From an uncultured Psychroserpens sp. (GTDB taxonomy: Bacteria > Bacteroidota > Bacteroidia > Flavobacteriales > Flavobacteriaceae), in NCBI RefSeq assembly GCF_947500255.1, contig NZ_CANMRL010000001.1, positions 62,001 through 126,000 of the forward strand: 64,000 nt of DNA, read 5' to 3'. The position numbers and the translations under genes were made by a program. Shown piece by piece: positions 1-8,811 of this stretch. The notes below the pieces were generated by a model, which made no database searches, was not told the origin of the DNA, and saw nothing but the letters and a program-made list of their open reading frames with translations. Position 1 is the stretch's first letter; the number at the start of each line of letters is the position of its first letter.

Positions 1-1014
1 ATTTTGCTCTTCGCAGGTGCTATACATGTCAATTTAAAAGGGCTTCTAAAAGAAAAGTTAACCGTTTTTATCTATGCCACTTTTGGAGTTTTGACATCCA
101 CATTTATTATTGGAACGATATTTTTTTATATCGCTTCACTAATAGGATTAGATATCAGTTATCTATATAGTTTAGTTTTTGGAGCATTAATTTCACCCAC
201 AGATCCTGTAGCTGTATTAGCCTTATTGAAAAAAGCTGGAACTCCAAAACATATGGAAATTAAAATTGTAGGAGAATCACTGTTTAATGATGGTGTAGGT
301 ATAGTAGTATTTCTAACTATACTTGCTTTAGCAACTATGATGCACGAATTCGAATTTTCTCATATTATATCCGAATTTGGTAAAGAAGCAGGAGGCGGAT
401 TTTTGATGGGATTTCTCTTAGGGCATTTAGGGAAAAGATGCATCGTTAGTGTTAACAAACAATCGGTAATTGCCGTACATATCTCTTTAGCGATTGTTAT
501 GGGTGGCTATGTATTATCAAATATGCTTCATATCTCTGGAGCAATAGCCATGGTTGTGGCTGGTCTTATTATCGGTAATAGTCTGCATTCAAAAAATATT
601 TCTGAAGACTTAAAAAATCATATGAATATCTTTTGGAAAGTTTTAGATGAAATCTTCAATGCTGTTTTATTTGTACTCATTGGGATTGTAATGATTACTT
701 TAGACTTCAATATTTATCATTTATTATTAGGACTTATATCTGTGGTTATTGTTCTTTTATCTAGATATGTCACCATTATTTTGTCAAATTTCCTGTTAAA
801 AAGAGTACATAGAGCAAATAAAAACGATGCATTAATATTAACTTGGGCAGGTTTACGTGGTGGGATTTCAATTGCATTAGCACTTTCACTTCCAGAAGGT
901 GATGTAAAAGACATTATTTTATATGCCACGTATGTAGTTGTTGTTTTCTCAATTATAGGACAAGGATTAACCATAGAAAAACTAGTCTCTAAGTTATCAA
1001 AACCTAACAAATGA
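1..1014 (+). CDS. CPA1-family Na+/H+ antiporter, 5' end outside window
   Basis: Inner-membrane monovalent cation/proton antiporter of the CPA1 (NhaP-like) family. The frame is open from the first base, so the N-terminus lies outside the window and no start is assigned; about 336 codons remain of a family usually around 400 or more residues. Seen in the sequence: many hydrophobic helices, the signature SPTDPVAVLALLK near residue 63 of the visible part, GESLFNDGVGIVVF (with the conserved Asn-Asp pair of the ion site) near residue 90, and TWAGLRGGIS near residue 280, all typical of the family. The gene ends 46 bases before a convergent gene, without a clear terminator between them. Whether it carries Na+, K+ or both cannot be told. 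Confidence 0.9.
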   Translation: MLLFAGAIHVNLKGLLKEKLTVFIYATFGVLTSTFIIGTIFFYIASLIGLDISYLYSLVFGALISPTDPVAVLALLKKAGTPKHMEIKIVGESLFNDGVGIVVFLTILALATMMHEFEFSHIISEFGKEAGGGFLMGFLLGHLGKRCIVSVNKQSVIAVHISLAIVMGGYVLSNMLHISGAIAMVVAGLIIGNSLHSKNISEDLKNHMNIFWKVLDEIFNAVLFVLIGIVMITLDFNIYHLLLGLISVVIVLLSRYVTIILSNFLLKRVHRANKNDALILTWAGLRGGISIALALSLPEGDVKDIILYATYVVVVFSIIGQGLTIEKLVSKLSKPNK

Positions 1015-1060
1015 AAACTTTGTACCTCTTAGAAATTTGTTATAAGAGTACTAAGAAGAG

Positions 1061-2056
1061 CTACTTTATAAACCCATTCTGTTTGGCATGTTTAATGGCT
1101 TGGGCACTGCTTTCTACTAAAAGCACAGGTGTTTGTGTATAGTTCTCGAAAAGACCTTTGACACGTAACATTTTCTTTTTGTGTTTCACACTTCTCAAAT
1201 AAATGGCTGCCACCTGACTTGGGTAAGTTTTAGCAATTTCAATATAGATATCTGCATCGTGTTCTCCACTATCTCCAATTAATATGAATTTTAATTTAGG
1301 GTAAGCTTTTAGAATATTAATGATCTCTATTTGCTTTTGCGGTTGATCACCAGACTTCTTTTTAAAAATATCTTTAAAACTTCTTAGTAAGATCGGACCT
1401 TTAGGAAAGGTATGTTGCTTTAGGAAAAAATCAAGATAGCGATATAAATTCCACGGACTATGACTTACATAAAAAATTGGATTAGCATCGTTACCAGAAG
1501 TACCTCTGTGTAGCTTATGATAAAAATCTGCAGCACCTTCTAAAGGAATTCGGCTTGCGGCATTTTTAAAGATACTATTGAGTAATACTTTCCATTTCAG
1601 TGTAGAGACTACGCCTGTGTGAATAATCGTATCGTCAATATCACTAATCACACCAAAATTTGCTTGATATGACGGAATTAATAATTTACCTGGAAAGCGA
1701 TTTGAATTTTGTATACTACGTTTAATATTAGCATCATCATAGGCAACTTCAAAGTGAAGCCAGCCTTCTTCATTAGTTAAGGACTCTAAACCCTCAACAT
1801 TCTCATCAATTTTGAAATAACCATGATCGTCTGTAACTGTTTTTAAAACGGTTTCATTTGGTAATGTTATTCTAAGTTCGGTGTGTTTAATTTCATCAGT
1901 TTCAAAACGTTTCCATGAATTGATAAATAAACCAAATAGTCCTTTTTGTTCCAGATTAATTGTTTCATCTTCTAAAGCACGACCACGCATATAAAAATGG
2001 GTATCTGTACCATAACTTTGAAACGTAATAATTTGTAAAGGGTCTTTTTTAAACAC
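1061..2056 (-). CDS. App1-like phosphatase (DUF2183 domain)
   Basis: Protein of 331 residues whose C-terminal half matches the App1/DUF2183 family, related to yeast phosphatidate phosphatase App1 and built on a HAD fold. The catalytic motif DIDDTI is at residues 139-144, a Ser-containing strand FYVSHSPWNLY near 195-205, and GDSGEHDAD at 261-269 gives the metal-binding acidic residues. The N-terminal 130 residues resemble a small beta domain. No signal peptide or membrane segment is visible, so a cytoplasmic enzyme acting on a phospholipid or other phosphoester is likely; the substrate is inferred only from the family. It is convergent with the antiporter and 54 bases downstream of the next minus-strand gene, with which it may be co-transcribed. 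Confidence 0.82.
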   Translation of the reverse strand: MFKKDPLQIITFQSYGTDTHFYMRGRALEDETINLEQKGLFGLFINSWKRFETDEIKHTELRITLPNETVLKTVTDDHGYFKIDENVEGLESLTNEEGWLHFEVAYDDANIKRSIQNSNRFPGKLLIPSYQANFGVISDIDDTIIHTGVVSTLKWKVLLNSIFKNAASRIPLEGAADFYHKLHRGTSGNDANPIFYVSHSPWNLYRYLDFFLKQHTFPKGPILLRSFKDIFKKKSGDQPQKQIEIINILKAYPKLKFILIGDSGEHDADIYIEIAKTYPSQVAAIYLRSVKHKKKMLRVKGLFENYTQTPVLLVESSAQAIKHAKQNGFIK

Positions 2057-2110
2057 TAATCAAAACATTAGAGGTTCAAGATACTAAAATCATAAAAAAC
2101 TAGGGTAGTT

Positions 2111-2629
2111 TTAATAGTTGTTATTAAGAATAGTTTTGATAAACAACTCAATATCAGACTTAATTACCAATAATTGATCCATAAGCATCCCATGTTCTGC
2201 TTTTAAGATCTTTGAAACGGTTTTCAATTGCTCGTTGCTACCTGTGCTTGAAGTAAGCTTAAAAAGTGCGAGATCATGCTCTAATTGCCCTTTTTTATGA
2301 TCTAATGCATAGATCTTGTATATGAGGTCGTTAAATGTTTTTTTAAATACTAAAAATTGCTGTGATTGTTGTGGTAACTCTTGTTCTAGCGCTTCCAACA
2401 ATCTTATAAAGTTCATATTAACACTAGAATGTGCACAACCCAATCTCAATTTTCTATGCTTTACATCACAAAGGCTAACACGATCAAAAAAGATGTCTTT
2501 ATCGGTTTGTCTATAGATTGGCTTTTTATGGCTATCAAAGGCTACACGTTCATGATGCATGTTGCACTTAACAACTTGAAATGCTTGGATCTTTTCTAAC
2601 AGGTTTGATATGTTTTCAACATGACTCAT
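2111..2629 (-). CDS. Unknown protein, probably helical
   Basis: Protein of 172 residues that I do not recognise. It has no signal peptide or membrane segment. The first half contains several Cys and His residues (CNMHH, SLCDVKHRK, GCAHSS) that might bind metal, and the second half (about 80-170) is rich in Leu, Lys, Gln and Glu and probably helical or coiled coil. It is bounded upstream by the terminator of hppA and is followed 54 bases later by the App1-like phosphatase gene in the same direction, so the two may form a small operon. The ATG start gives the whole open frame. Confidence 0.65.
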   Translation of the reverse strand: MSHVENISNLLEKIQAFQVVKCNMHHERVAFDSHKKPIYRQTDKDIFFDRVSLCDVKHRKLRLGCAHSSVNMNFIRLLEALEQELPQQSQQFLVFKKTFNDLIYKIYALDHKKGQLEHDLALFKLTSSTGSNEQLKTVSKILKAEHGMLMDQLLVIKSDIELFIKTILNNNY

Positions 2630-2697
2630 TTACAGTATAAAAATAAACGAATCGAAAGACATATAGCTAGGTAAAAACACCTGATTATTGAGCAATA

Positions 2698-2729
2698 AAA
2701 AAACCACGATAAACGTGGTTTTTTTTTAT
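2698..2729 (-). terminator. Intrinsic terminator downstream of hppA
   Basis: Perfect stem AAACCACG / CGTGGTTT with a short loop ATAAA, followed on the minus strand by a run of T (the A run near 2694-2704 of the plus strand). It lies just past the hppA stop; the plus strand also has a T run, so it could work both ways. Confidence 0.85.
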
Positions 2730-2746
2730 AATTATGTGGATTGAAA

Positions 2747-5164
2747 TTATTCTTTAATAACCTCCATTTTTTTGATCACTTTTTTAGCATCTCCTTCAAC
2801 AGTTTCAACTGATTTTTCAAACGCATCAAGTTTTGCTTCAACTTCAGCTTCAGTACCAGAGAATGTTTCCTCTTTTGTTACCTCTTCTCCGTTTTCAACT
2901 GTAGTGTATGTAATTGTAGCTTCAGCTAAATCATGCGAAACATCCATAGTTCTTTCCACTTCAATTTCAGCATTAGCCAATCCTTCTTCAGAAGTATGTC
3001 CACCTAAAATTGGTGCAATAACTAATCCTATTAAACATGTTAATTTGATTAAGATATTCATTGATGGTCCAGACGTATCTTTAAAAGGATCTCCAACTGT
3101 ATCTCCAGTTACAGCCGCCTTGTGTGCATCTGAACCTTTATAAGTCATTTCACCATTAATCTCAACGCCAGCTTCAAAAGACTTTTTAGCATTATCCCAA
3201 GCACCTCCAGCATTATTTTGGAAGATTGCCCATAATACACCTGAAACAGTAACACCAGCCATATAACCACCTAGCATTTCGGCGATAGCTTGATGATCCA
3301 TACCAAATAACATTGGAATAAACGCAATAGCTAAAGGAAATCCGATAGTCAATAAACCTGGTAACATCATTTCTTTTAAAGATGCCTGTGTAGAAATCGC
3401 CACACATTTATCGTATTCTGGTTTCCCAGTACCTTCCATAATTCCCGGAATATCTCTAAACTGACGACGTACTTCTTGTACCATTTCCATGGCAGCTTTT
3501 CCTACGGCATTCATTGCTAATGCAGAAAATACTACAGGAACCATACCTCCAACGAATAGCATCGCTAGAACAGGTGCTTTAAAGATATTAATGCCGTCAA
3601 TACCAGTAAACGTTACATAAGCAGCAAATAAAGCTAATGACGTTAATGCTGCAGAAGCAATAGCGAATCCTTTTCCTGTTGCAGCAGTTGTATTACCAAC
3701 TGAATCTAAAATATCTGTACGTTCTCTAACGATTGGTTCTTGTTCACTCATTTCGGCAATCCCACCTGCGTTGTCAGAAATTGGTCCGAAAGCATCAATC
3801 GCTAACTGCATAGCTGTTGTTGCCATCATTGCAGAAGCAGCTAAAGCCACACCATAAAATCCTGCAAATGCATATGAAGCCCAAATCGCTCCAGCAAATA
3901 ATAATACTGAAGGGAATGTAGAAATCATACCTGTTGCTAAACCAGCGATAATGTTAGTTCCAGCTCCAGTACTTGACTGTTGTACAATTTTTAAGATTGG
4001 TTTTTTACCAAGACCTGTATAGAATTCGGTAACCGATGAAATCACAGCACCTACAAACAATCCAACTAAAGTTGCATAGAATACGCGCATGCTAGAAATC
4101 TCTTGTAAACCTTCTCCAAAGAATTCCATTTTCATTGTTTCAGGAAGCATGTAGTAGCACAATCCGAAACAAGACACAGCTACTAAGATAATAGACGTCC
4201 AGTTACCAACATTTAAAGCACCCATCACCTGAGCTTCTTTAGCATCGTTACTTTTAATTTTCACTAGCATCGTACCAATAATAGAAATAATGATTCCTGC
4301 TCCAGCAATAGCCATTGGTAATAAGATTGGTCCAATACCTCCAAAACCGTCAGTAATAGATCCACCCATATCCTTAATCACATAGTTACCCAATACCATT
4401 GCTGCTAATACTGTAGCAACATAAGATCCAAACAAATCGGCTCCCATACCAGCAACATCACCTACATTATCACCTACGTTATCTGCAATAGTTGCAGGGT
4501 TACGTGGATCATCTTCAGGAATACCTGCTTCAACTTTACCTACTAAATCAGCTCCTACATCGGCAGCCTTTGTATAAATACCTCCACCTACACGTGCAAA
4601 TAAAGCGATAGATTCGGCTCCAAGAGAGAAACCAGCCAATGTTTCTAAAACGATGGTCATGTCTGTTGTATTCGTCCATTCACCTCCCATAAAAAAGTTA
4701 AAGAACACAATAAAGAAGGATGTTAAACCTAATACTGCTAAACCTGCAACACCAAGTCCCATTACAGTACCACCTCCAAAAGAGATTTTAAGTGCATTTG
4801 GTAAACTTGTACGAGCAGCTTGAGTAGTTCTTACGTTGGTTTTAGTTGCGATTTTCATTCCGATATTTCCTGCAAACGCAGAAAAGACAGCACCAAAAAC
4901 AAAGGCGATTATAATCAACCAGTGTGTTGTTGGTACAACAAATGATACCACAGCCAATAAAGCTGCTACGATTATCACAAAAACGGCTAGTAATCTATAT
5001 TCAGCATTTAAGAATGCAAGTGCTCCTTCGTAGATATGATCTGAAATTTCTTTCATTTTACCATCTCCAGCGTCTTGTTTCATAACCCAAGATTGTTTCA
5101 CAATCATGTAAATTAATCCTAAAAGCGCCAAAGCTATTGGCATGTAAATCATCAGTGACTCCAT
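2747..5164 (-). CDS. hppA: K+-dependent membrane-bound pyrophosphatase (Na+ and/or H+ pump)
   Basis: Integral membrane pyrophosphatase (about 805 residues, 16 or so helices) that couples PPi hydrolysis to ion export. The PPi/Mg2+ site [11 protein letters not shown] is at residues 202-212, followed by [18 protein letters not shown]. The motif [10 protein letters not shown] at 490-499 has Ala where K+-independent enzymes have Lys, which marks a K+-dependent enzyme; in Bacteroidota such enzymes pump Na+ or Na+ with H+. An 80-residue acidic C-terminal extension follows the last helix (after GGHTSEEG) and is absent from the core family. The ATG at 5164 is chosen because it begins the first membrane helix and because a TAnnTTTG element at 5200-5207 would place the transcript start downstream of the longer ATG at 5218. 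Confidence 0.95.
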   Translation of the reverse strand: MESLMIYMPIALALLGLIYMIVKQSWVMKQDAGDGKMKEISDHIYEGALAFLNAEYRLLAVFVIIVAALLAVVSFVVPTTHWLIIIAFVFGAVFSAFAGNIGMKIATKTNVRTTQAARTSLPNALKISFGGGTVMGLGVAGLAVLGLTSFFIVFFNFFMGGEWTNTTDMTIVLETLAGFSLGAESIALFARVGGGIYTKAADVGADLVGKVEAGIPEDDPRNPATIADNVGDNVGDVAGMGADLFGSYVATVLAAMVLGNYVIKDMGGSITDGFGGIGPILLPMAIAGAGIIISIIGTMLVKIKSNDAKEAQVMGALNVGNWTSIILVAVSCFGLCYYMLPETMKMEFFGEGLQEISSMRVFYATLVGLFVGAVISSVTEFYTGLGKKPILKIVQQSSTGAGTNIIAGLATGMISTFPSVLLFAGAIWASYAFAGFYGVALAASAMMATTAMQLAIDAFGPISDNAGGIAEMSEQEPIVRERTDILDSVGNTTAATGKGFAIASAALTSLALFAAYVTFTGIDGINIFKAPVLAMLFVGGMVPVVFSALAMNAVGKAAMEMVQEVRRQFRDIPGIMEGTGKPEYDKCVAISTQASLKEMMLPGLLTIGFPLAIAFIPMLFGMDHQAIAEMLGGYMAGVTVSGVLWAIFQNNAGGAWDNAKKSFEAGVEINGEMTYKGSDAHKAAVTGDTVGDPFKDTSGPSMNILIKLTCLIGLVIAPILGGHTSEEGLANAEIEVERTMDVSHDLAEATITYTTVENGEEVTKEETFSGTEAEVEAKLDAFEKSVETVEGDAKKVIKKMEVIKE

Positions 5165-5199
5165 ATTATAATTTTGTTTTGATTTGTTAATTAGCTGGG

Positions 5200-5207
5200 C
5201 AAAAGTA
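5200..5207 (-). promoter_or_regulatory. -7 promoter element of hppA
   Basis: TACTTTTG on the minus strand fits the flavobacterial TAnnTTTG consensus and lies 35 bases before the chosen ATG. No TTG was found at the expected -33 distance, so support is partial. Confidence 0.5.
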
Positions 5208-5225
5208 GTGAAAACCATTAAAACT

Positions 5226-5256
5226 AAAAAACCCTTTGTGTTTATTACAAAGGGTT
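5226..5256 (-). terminator. Intrinsic terminator downstream of ppa
   Basis: Stem AACCCTTTGT / ACAAAGGGTT with a 7-base loop, then TTTTTAG on the minus strand. It separates ppa from hppA, so the two pyrophosphatase genes are independent transcripts. Confidence 0.85.
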
Positions 5257-5280
5257 AACTACTCAAATCTAAAATATTAA

Positions 5281-5808
5281 CTAAATGGTAAAGTCACCAT
5301 TAGTTTTATGCTCACTATTTTCGTATCTATCAATACACTTATTTAAAATATCATAAGCTTCTTTAGCATTACCCCAGCCACCTACATCTACTTTCTTCTT
5401 TTCTAAGTCTTTATACACCTGGAAGAAATGTGTAATCTCTTTTTTTCTATGTGGATTTAAATCGGTGATATCCTCATAACTATTCCAGATAGGATCTGTA
5501 ACTGGTACACAAATCAACTTTTCATCTGGACCTTTTTCATCTGCCATATGGAATACACCAATTGGTTTTACTTCCATCACACACATCGGAAATGTAGGCT
5601 CAGTTCCCATGACCAACACATCTAATGGATCACCATCTAGAGCTAGTGTTTCTGGGATAAACCCGTAATCACCTGGATACATCATTGATGAGAACAACAT
5701 ACGATCAAAACGTATTTTATTTAATTCAAAATCATATTCGTATTTGTTACGACTCCCTTTTGGGATCTCTATCAATACATCAAAGGTCAATTTTCCAGTT
5801 GCTGTCAT
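5281..5808 (-). CDS. ppa: Soluble inorganic pyrophosphatase, family I
   Basis: Cytoplasmic family I pyrophosphatase (EC 3.6.1.1), 175 residues, the usual bacterial length, hydrolysing PPi released by biosynthetic reactions. Visible are the N-terminal EIPKGSRNKYEYD (substrate-binding Lys and Arg), the PROSITE-type signature DGDPLDVLV with the metal-binding aspartates near residues 58-66, and DPIWNSYEDI near 110. It lies just upstream of the membrane pyrophosphatase in the same direction but has its own terminator and its own near-perfect promoter, so the cell can set soluble (energy-wasting) and membrane (energy-saving) PPi hydrolysis separately. Confidence 0.96.
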   Translation of the reverse strand: MTATGKLTFDVLIEIPKGSRNKYEYDFELNKIRFDRMLFSSMMYPGDYGFIPETLALDGDPLDVLVMGTEPTFPMCVMEVKPIGVFHMADEKGPDEKLICVPVTDPIWNSYEDITDLNPHRKKEITHFFQVYKDLEKKKVDVGGWGNAKEAYDILNKCIDRYENSEHKTNGDFTI

Positions 5809-5863
5809 TACTTATCACTATTTATTCCTACAGAAATAGGTGTCTTATTCTTTTTTTGGGGTG

Positions 5864-5893
5864 CAAAGATAGTCTAATGTTTGAGTTTAGCAA
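5864..5893 (-). promoter_or_regulatory. Promoter of ppa (TTG-N19-TATCTTTG)
   Basis: On the minus strand TTG at 5891-5893 is followed after 19 bases by TATCTTTG at 5864-5871, a full match to the flavobacterial consensus. The expected transcript start is about 50 bases before the ppa ATG. Confidence 0.75.
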
Positions 5894-6014
5894 TTAAAAA
5901 GTGAAGGAGATTTTGAAAATTTATAAGACGATATAAAACTTTTAACCAACTTAAGAAATTAATAGGATATGTCTTATATTGAAAAGGATTATATAAACAT
6001 AAATATGTAGCGTT

Positions 6015-6698
6015 TTGAAAAAACTAATTAAAGGTATTAACTGGAAGTATGCATTTGGAGAATTACTATTGATTTTCTTGGGTATTACCATAGCTATTTG
6101 GTTTAACAATTGGAATGAAACCAAAAAGTCTAATAAAATAGAACTTAAATCAATTAAAGAAATTAAAAGTGCAATACATCAGGATATATTGGATATCAAT
6201 GAAAACATATACGGATTTAGTATGCGAGTAAAATTGTATAATCAAGTTATTGAACATGTAGAAAAAGATTTACCAATGAATGATAGTTTGAATACAAAAT
6301 TACCTTACTTATTAGGTGTAACTACTTTTTTATCAAATGAAGGTCCATATGAAACATTAAAATCAAGAGGGTTAGAAACCATTAGCAATGATAGTTTAAG
6401 ATTACAGATTGCTCTTTACTATGATTTCGAATATGAAAAAATAAAGACAAATGAAAAACAACACTACGAGCACTACATTAATTACTTAAAGCCATTGATG
6501 ATTAAGCACTTCGATTTATCTAACTATGCATTAAAACCTATTGACTATGACACATTGTTTGATGACTTCAAATTTAAACAAACAATTAATTGGGCTTTAA
6601 GGACTGATCAATACATGCTGGAACTCTATAAAAACTTGCTTAAAAATGGAGAAACGCTTATAAAAGAATTGGATGATGAAATCGCTCTAATTGATTAA
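6015..6698 (+). CDS. DUF6090-like single-pass membrane protein
   Basis: Protein of 227 residues resembling the DUF6090 family of Bacteroidota: a short basic N-terminus, the sequence WKYAFGELLLIFLGITIAIW at 11-30 that forms one membrane helix, then NNWNE and a long, mostly helical soluble part. The function of the family is unknown. The start is TTG at 6015: it sits directly before the basic segment and helix, an in-frame ATG is absent until well after the helix, and upstream there is a stop. A small membrane protein follows after 12 bases in the same direction. Confidence 0.75.
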   Translation: MKKLIKGINWKYAFGELLLIFLGITIAIWFNNWNETKKSNKIELKSIKEIKSAIHQDILDINENIYGFSMRVKLYNQVIEHVEKDLPMNDSLNTKLPYLLGVTTFLSNEGPYETLKSRGLETISNDSLRLQIALYYDFEYEKIKTNEKQHYEHYINYLKPLMIKHFDLSNYALKPIDYDTLFDDFKFKQTINWALRTDQYMLELYKNLLKNGETLIKELDDEIALID

Positions 6699-6710
6699 AA
6701 ACAACACTAA

Positions 6711-6908
6711 ATGAATAATAAAAAACTAAGAACTGCTAATACAAATATTACACTAGCCTATATTATTTTATCCATAGGTGCTGTATTTATTATTTTTGCA
6801 TTGCTCTCTGGAGGTATTTCTTTTGTTGGTATTATTGGTGTTTTTATTGGCTACAGGTTTTTAGTAAAATCTAAAGACTACAAAAAACAACTAGAAGAGG
6901 ACATTTAA
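6711..6908 (+). CDS. Small two-helix membrane protein
   Basis: Protein of 65 residues with two hydrophobic segments (about 13-31 and 35-50) and a charged C-terminus ending in KDYKKQLEEDI. I do not recognise a family. It begins 12 bases after the DUF6090-like gene and is probably co-transcribed and translated with it. Confidence 0.65.
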   Translation: MNNKKLRTANTNITLAYIILSIGAVFIIFALLSGGISFVGIIGVFIGYRFLVKSKDYKKQLEEDI

Positions 6909-6986
6909 AAACTGTACTTCAACCACAATGTTTCTATATCTCAAATAATTATTGTTAATTGTAAGTCAACCAATTGACCAATCTAT

Positions 6987-7838
6987 ATGCTCAGACATAT
7001 TAAAACCATTCTGTCGATTCTAAAAGAACGTGACAATCCGTTAAAAATTATTTGGGCTTATATCCTCTTACGAACAGGTTTAAATAAATATGTTCACATC
7101 AAACAACACGGTTACAAAATTCATCTGTCACAATCTAATTTAGCAATTACCTTATTCGGAAATAAAGATTACGGACAAGAAGATGAAGGATTTCTTAGGA
7201 AAACACTCAAACCCGGTAATACTTATGTTGATGTTGGCGCTAACATTGGCACATTAGTTCTTAGCGGAGCTATTTCTGTAGGAACCGAAGGTCATGTGAT
7301 TGGTATTGAAGCCCATCCAAAAACCTTTGGGGTCCTAAAATCTAACATCAAACTTAATGGGTTTAAATCTATTGAACTTATCAATTCTGCAGTTGGAAAT
7401 GAAAAAGGCAAATTACATTTTAGTGATGCCAAATCTGATGATTCTAATAAAGTCCTTTTAGATTCTAACCAAGGAGTTGAAGTGGATGTGAACCTATTAG
7501 ATGAGTTACTCAAAGACACGAACTACATCGATGTTTTAAAAATTGATGTTGAAGGTTTTGAAAAACAAGTTTTTGAAGGCGCTACAGCAGTTTTAAACAA
7601 AACTAAACTCATATATTTTGAGTCTTTTGAGAACAACTATGCCACTTACAATTATAATACAGGTGATATTATTAACCTGTTGGCTAGTTCTGGTTTTCAC
7701 ATATTTAAAGTCATTAACAATACGCATCTACAACCATTAGATAATAACTACAGATCTTTAAAATGTGAAAATTTAGTTGCTACTAAAGAGCCAACATGTT
7801 TAGAAGATGAATATCATTTTGAAATTATTAAAAGTTAA
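6987..7838 (+). CDS. FkbM family SAM-dependent methyltransferase
   Basis: Methyltransferase of 283 residues with the Rossmann fold of the FkbM family. The SAM-binding motif YVDVGANIGTLVL is near residue 80, the acidic residue that contacts the ribose is in GIEAHP near 108, and the family signature KIDVEGFEKQVFEGA is near 185. FkbM enzymes O-methylate sugars or polyketides, often in surface polysaccharide; the acceptor here is unknown and no glycan genes flank it. It converges with the SnoaL-like gene with 15 bases between stops. Confidence 0.85.
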   Translation: MLRHIKTILSILKERDNPLKIIWAYILLRTGLNKYVHIKQHGYKIHLSQSNLAITLFGNKDYGQEDEGFLRKTLKPGNTYVDVGANIGTLVLSGAISVGTEGHVIGIEAHPKTFGVLKSNIKLNGFKSIELINSAVGNEKGKLHFSDAKSDDSNKVLLDSNQGVEVDVNLLDELLKDTNYIDVLKIDVEGFEKQVFEGATAVLNKTKLIYFESFENNYATYNYNTGDIINLLASSGFHIFKVINNTHLQPLDNNYRSLKCENLVATKEPTCLEDEYHFEIIKS

Positions 7839-7853
7839 AATCTATTCATAGCA

Positions 7854-8210
7854 TCAAGGTTTTGGAAACAATGCTGTATCAAAATAAAAATACTGATGTG
7901 TGATTTTGTTGTTATCAACAATAAAAACTTCGCAACACGGAATTGTAGCTTGCACTGGATTTAAGACTTTCAATAGTGATCGATGTGTTAAACCGTTTTC
8001 ACCTACTAGCATATCTTGGGTTTCTACTGCAAACTCCATTTCGAAAGCCTTAAGTTTTTCAAAATAGTCTTCTGGATTTTTAGTTGAAAACATTGGTCCA
8101 ACATATTCATGATTGTTTGCCATGAATGATTTAGCCTTATCAAAATCGCCTGTATTGATAGCTTTGAAAAAGCCCTCAACAATGTCTAATGATTTATTCT
8201 CGTTGTTCAT
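7854..8210 (-). CDS. SnoaL/NTF2-like protein
   Basis: Protein of 118 residues with the pattern of the SnoaL-like/NTF2 cone fold: FFKAINTGDFDKAKSFMA near the N-terminus, then HEYVGPM and a final sheet strand NKITHQYFYFD. Members range from polyketide cyclases and isomerases to small-ligand binding proteins, so the activity is open. It is divergent from an HxlR regulator, and its promoter is framed by two copies of a palindrome that are likely binding sites for that regulator. It is therefore probably induced by the signal (quinone, electrophile or oxidant in known cases) sensed by the HxlR protein. Confidence 0.75.
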   Translation of the reverse strand: MNNENKSLDIVEGFFKAINTGDFDKAKSFMANNHEYVGPMFSTKNPEDYFEKLKAFEMEFAVETQDMLVGENGLTHRSLLKVLNPVQATIPCCEVFIVDNNKITHQYFYFDTALFPKP

Positions 8211-8241
8211 TTCTAATTAGATTTAATTGATTAAATTTGTT

Positions 8242-8258
8242 ACTTGCAAAAAGCAAGT
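8242..8258. promoter_or_regulatory. Operator palindrome 1 for the HxlR regulator
   Basis: ACTTGCAAAAAGCAAGT, a near-perfect dyad, lies at the predicted transcript start of the SnoaL-like gene. A second copy is 37 bases away. HxlR-family proteins such as YodB bind TACT-spacer-AGTA dyads, which this matches (tACTTg...cAAGTta). Confidence 0.65.
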
Positions 8259-8263
8259 TAACA

Positions 8264-8293
8264 CAAATGTAATAATTAACTTGCAAAAAACAA
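8264..8293 (-). promoter_or_regulatory. Promoter of the SnoaL-like gene (TTG-N19-TACATTTG)
   Basis: On the minus strand TTG at 8291-8293 and TACATTTG at 8264-8271 with a 19-base spacer match the flavobacterial consensus. The -33 element lies inside operator 2 and the start point next to operator 1. Confidence 0.7.
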
Positions 8294-8295
8294 GT
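8279..8295. promoter_or_regulatory. Operator palindrome 2 for the HxlR regulator
   Basis: ACTTGCAAAAAACAAGT, the second copy of the dyad, ends 5 bases before the hxlR-type ATG and covers the -33 box of the divergent promoter, so one bound dimer could control both genes. Confidence 0.65.
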
Positions 8296-8300
8296 GATTA

Positions 8301-8738
8301 ATGAAAATACTAGAAAAACGTTCAGAATGCCCTATTAGCCTATCGCTAGATTTATTTGGAGATAAATGGTCATTGCTAATCATTAGAGATCTCGTTTTTA
8401 AAGGCTACCATTTTTATAACGAATTTCTAGACTCTGGCGAAGGAATAGCTACTAATGTCTTATCAGATCGATTAAAAAAATTGGAGCATCATGGATTCAT
8501 CACGAGTGAAAAATATCATCTTCAAAAAACGAAAAAATTATATCAGCTTACCGAAAAAGGAATTGAGCTAATACCTATAATAGTAGAAATGATGGCTTGG
8601 GGCTTTAAAAATGATGATACCATTTTTATCCCTGAAGAGAGCACCGCTATTGTTGATCGCATTCGCAATGATAAAGAATCGTTTATAAATGAAGTGACAA
8701 CATCTGTACGAAATTTTGACAGTAAAAACTTTTGTTAA
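8301..8738 (+). CDS. HxlR-family transcriptional regulator
   Basis: Winged-helix regulator of 145 residues. The N-terminus KRSECPISLSLDLFGDKWSL carries the conserved Cys (residue 10) used by redox-sensing members and the family core DKWSLLIIRDL; the recognition region follows with ATNVLSDRLKKLEHHGFI and LYQLTEKG. The ATG at 8301 stands 5 bases after a palindromic operator, so it is probably autoregulated and also represses the divergent SnoaL-like gene. A TetR gene follows in the same direction with its own promoter and operator. Confidence 0.9.
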   Translation: MKILEKRSECPISLSLDLFGDKWSLLIIRDLVFKGYHFYNEFLDSGEGIATNVLSDRLKKLEHHGFITSEKYHLQKTKKLYQLTEKGIELIPIIVEMMAWGFKNDDTIFIPEESTAIVDRIRNDKESFINEVTTSVRNFDSKNFC

Positions 8739-8767
8739 TTTACTATCCTCTTATATCTTAAATTATA

Positions 8768-8775
8768 TATATTTG
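8768..8775 (+). promoter_or_regulatory. -7 promoter element of the tetR-type gene
   Basis: TATATTTG fits TAnnTTTG exactly and lies 5 bases before the TetR operator; no TTG at the usual -33 spacing was found. Confidence 0.5.
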
Positions 8776-8779
8776 CAAT

Positions 8780-8797
8780 TGACTGATTGGTCAGTCA
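8780..8797. promoter_or_regulatory. TetR-type operator palindrome
   Basis: TGACTGATTGGTCAGTCA is a perfect 7-4-7 inverted repeat located between the -7 element and the ATG of the TetR gene. Position and symmetry fit an autoregulatory TetR-family operator. Confidence 0.75.
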
Positions 8798-8811
8798 GTA
8801 ATTATATATCT

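Noticed and set aside
1015-1060. Hairpin GTACCTCTTA/TAAGAGTAC between the antiporter and phosphatase genes
   Set aside because: It has a bulge and no T run, so it does not make a credible terminator.
8716-8811. Longer start for the TetR gene overlapping hxlR
   Set aside because: The extension contains a promoter element and a perfect operator palindrome, and TetR proteins begin at the chosen ATG.
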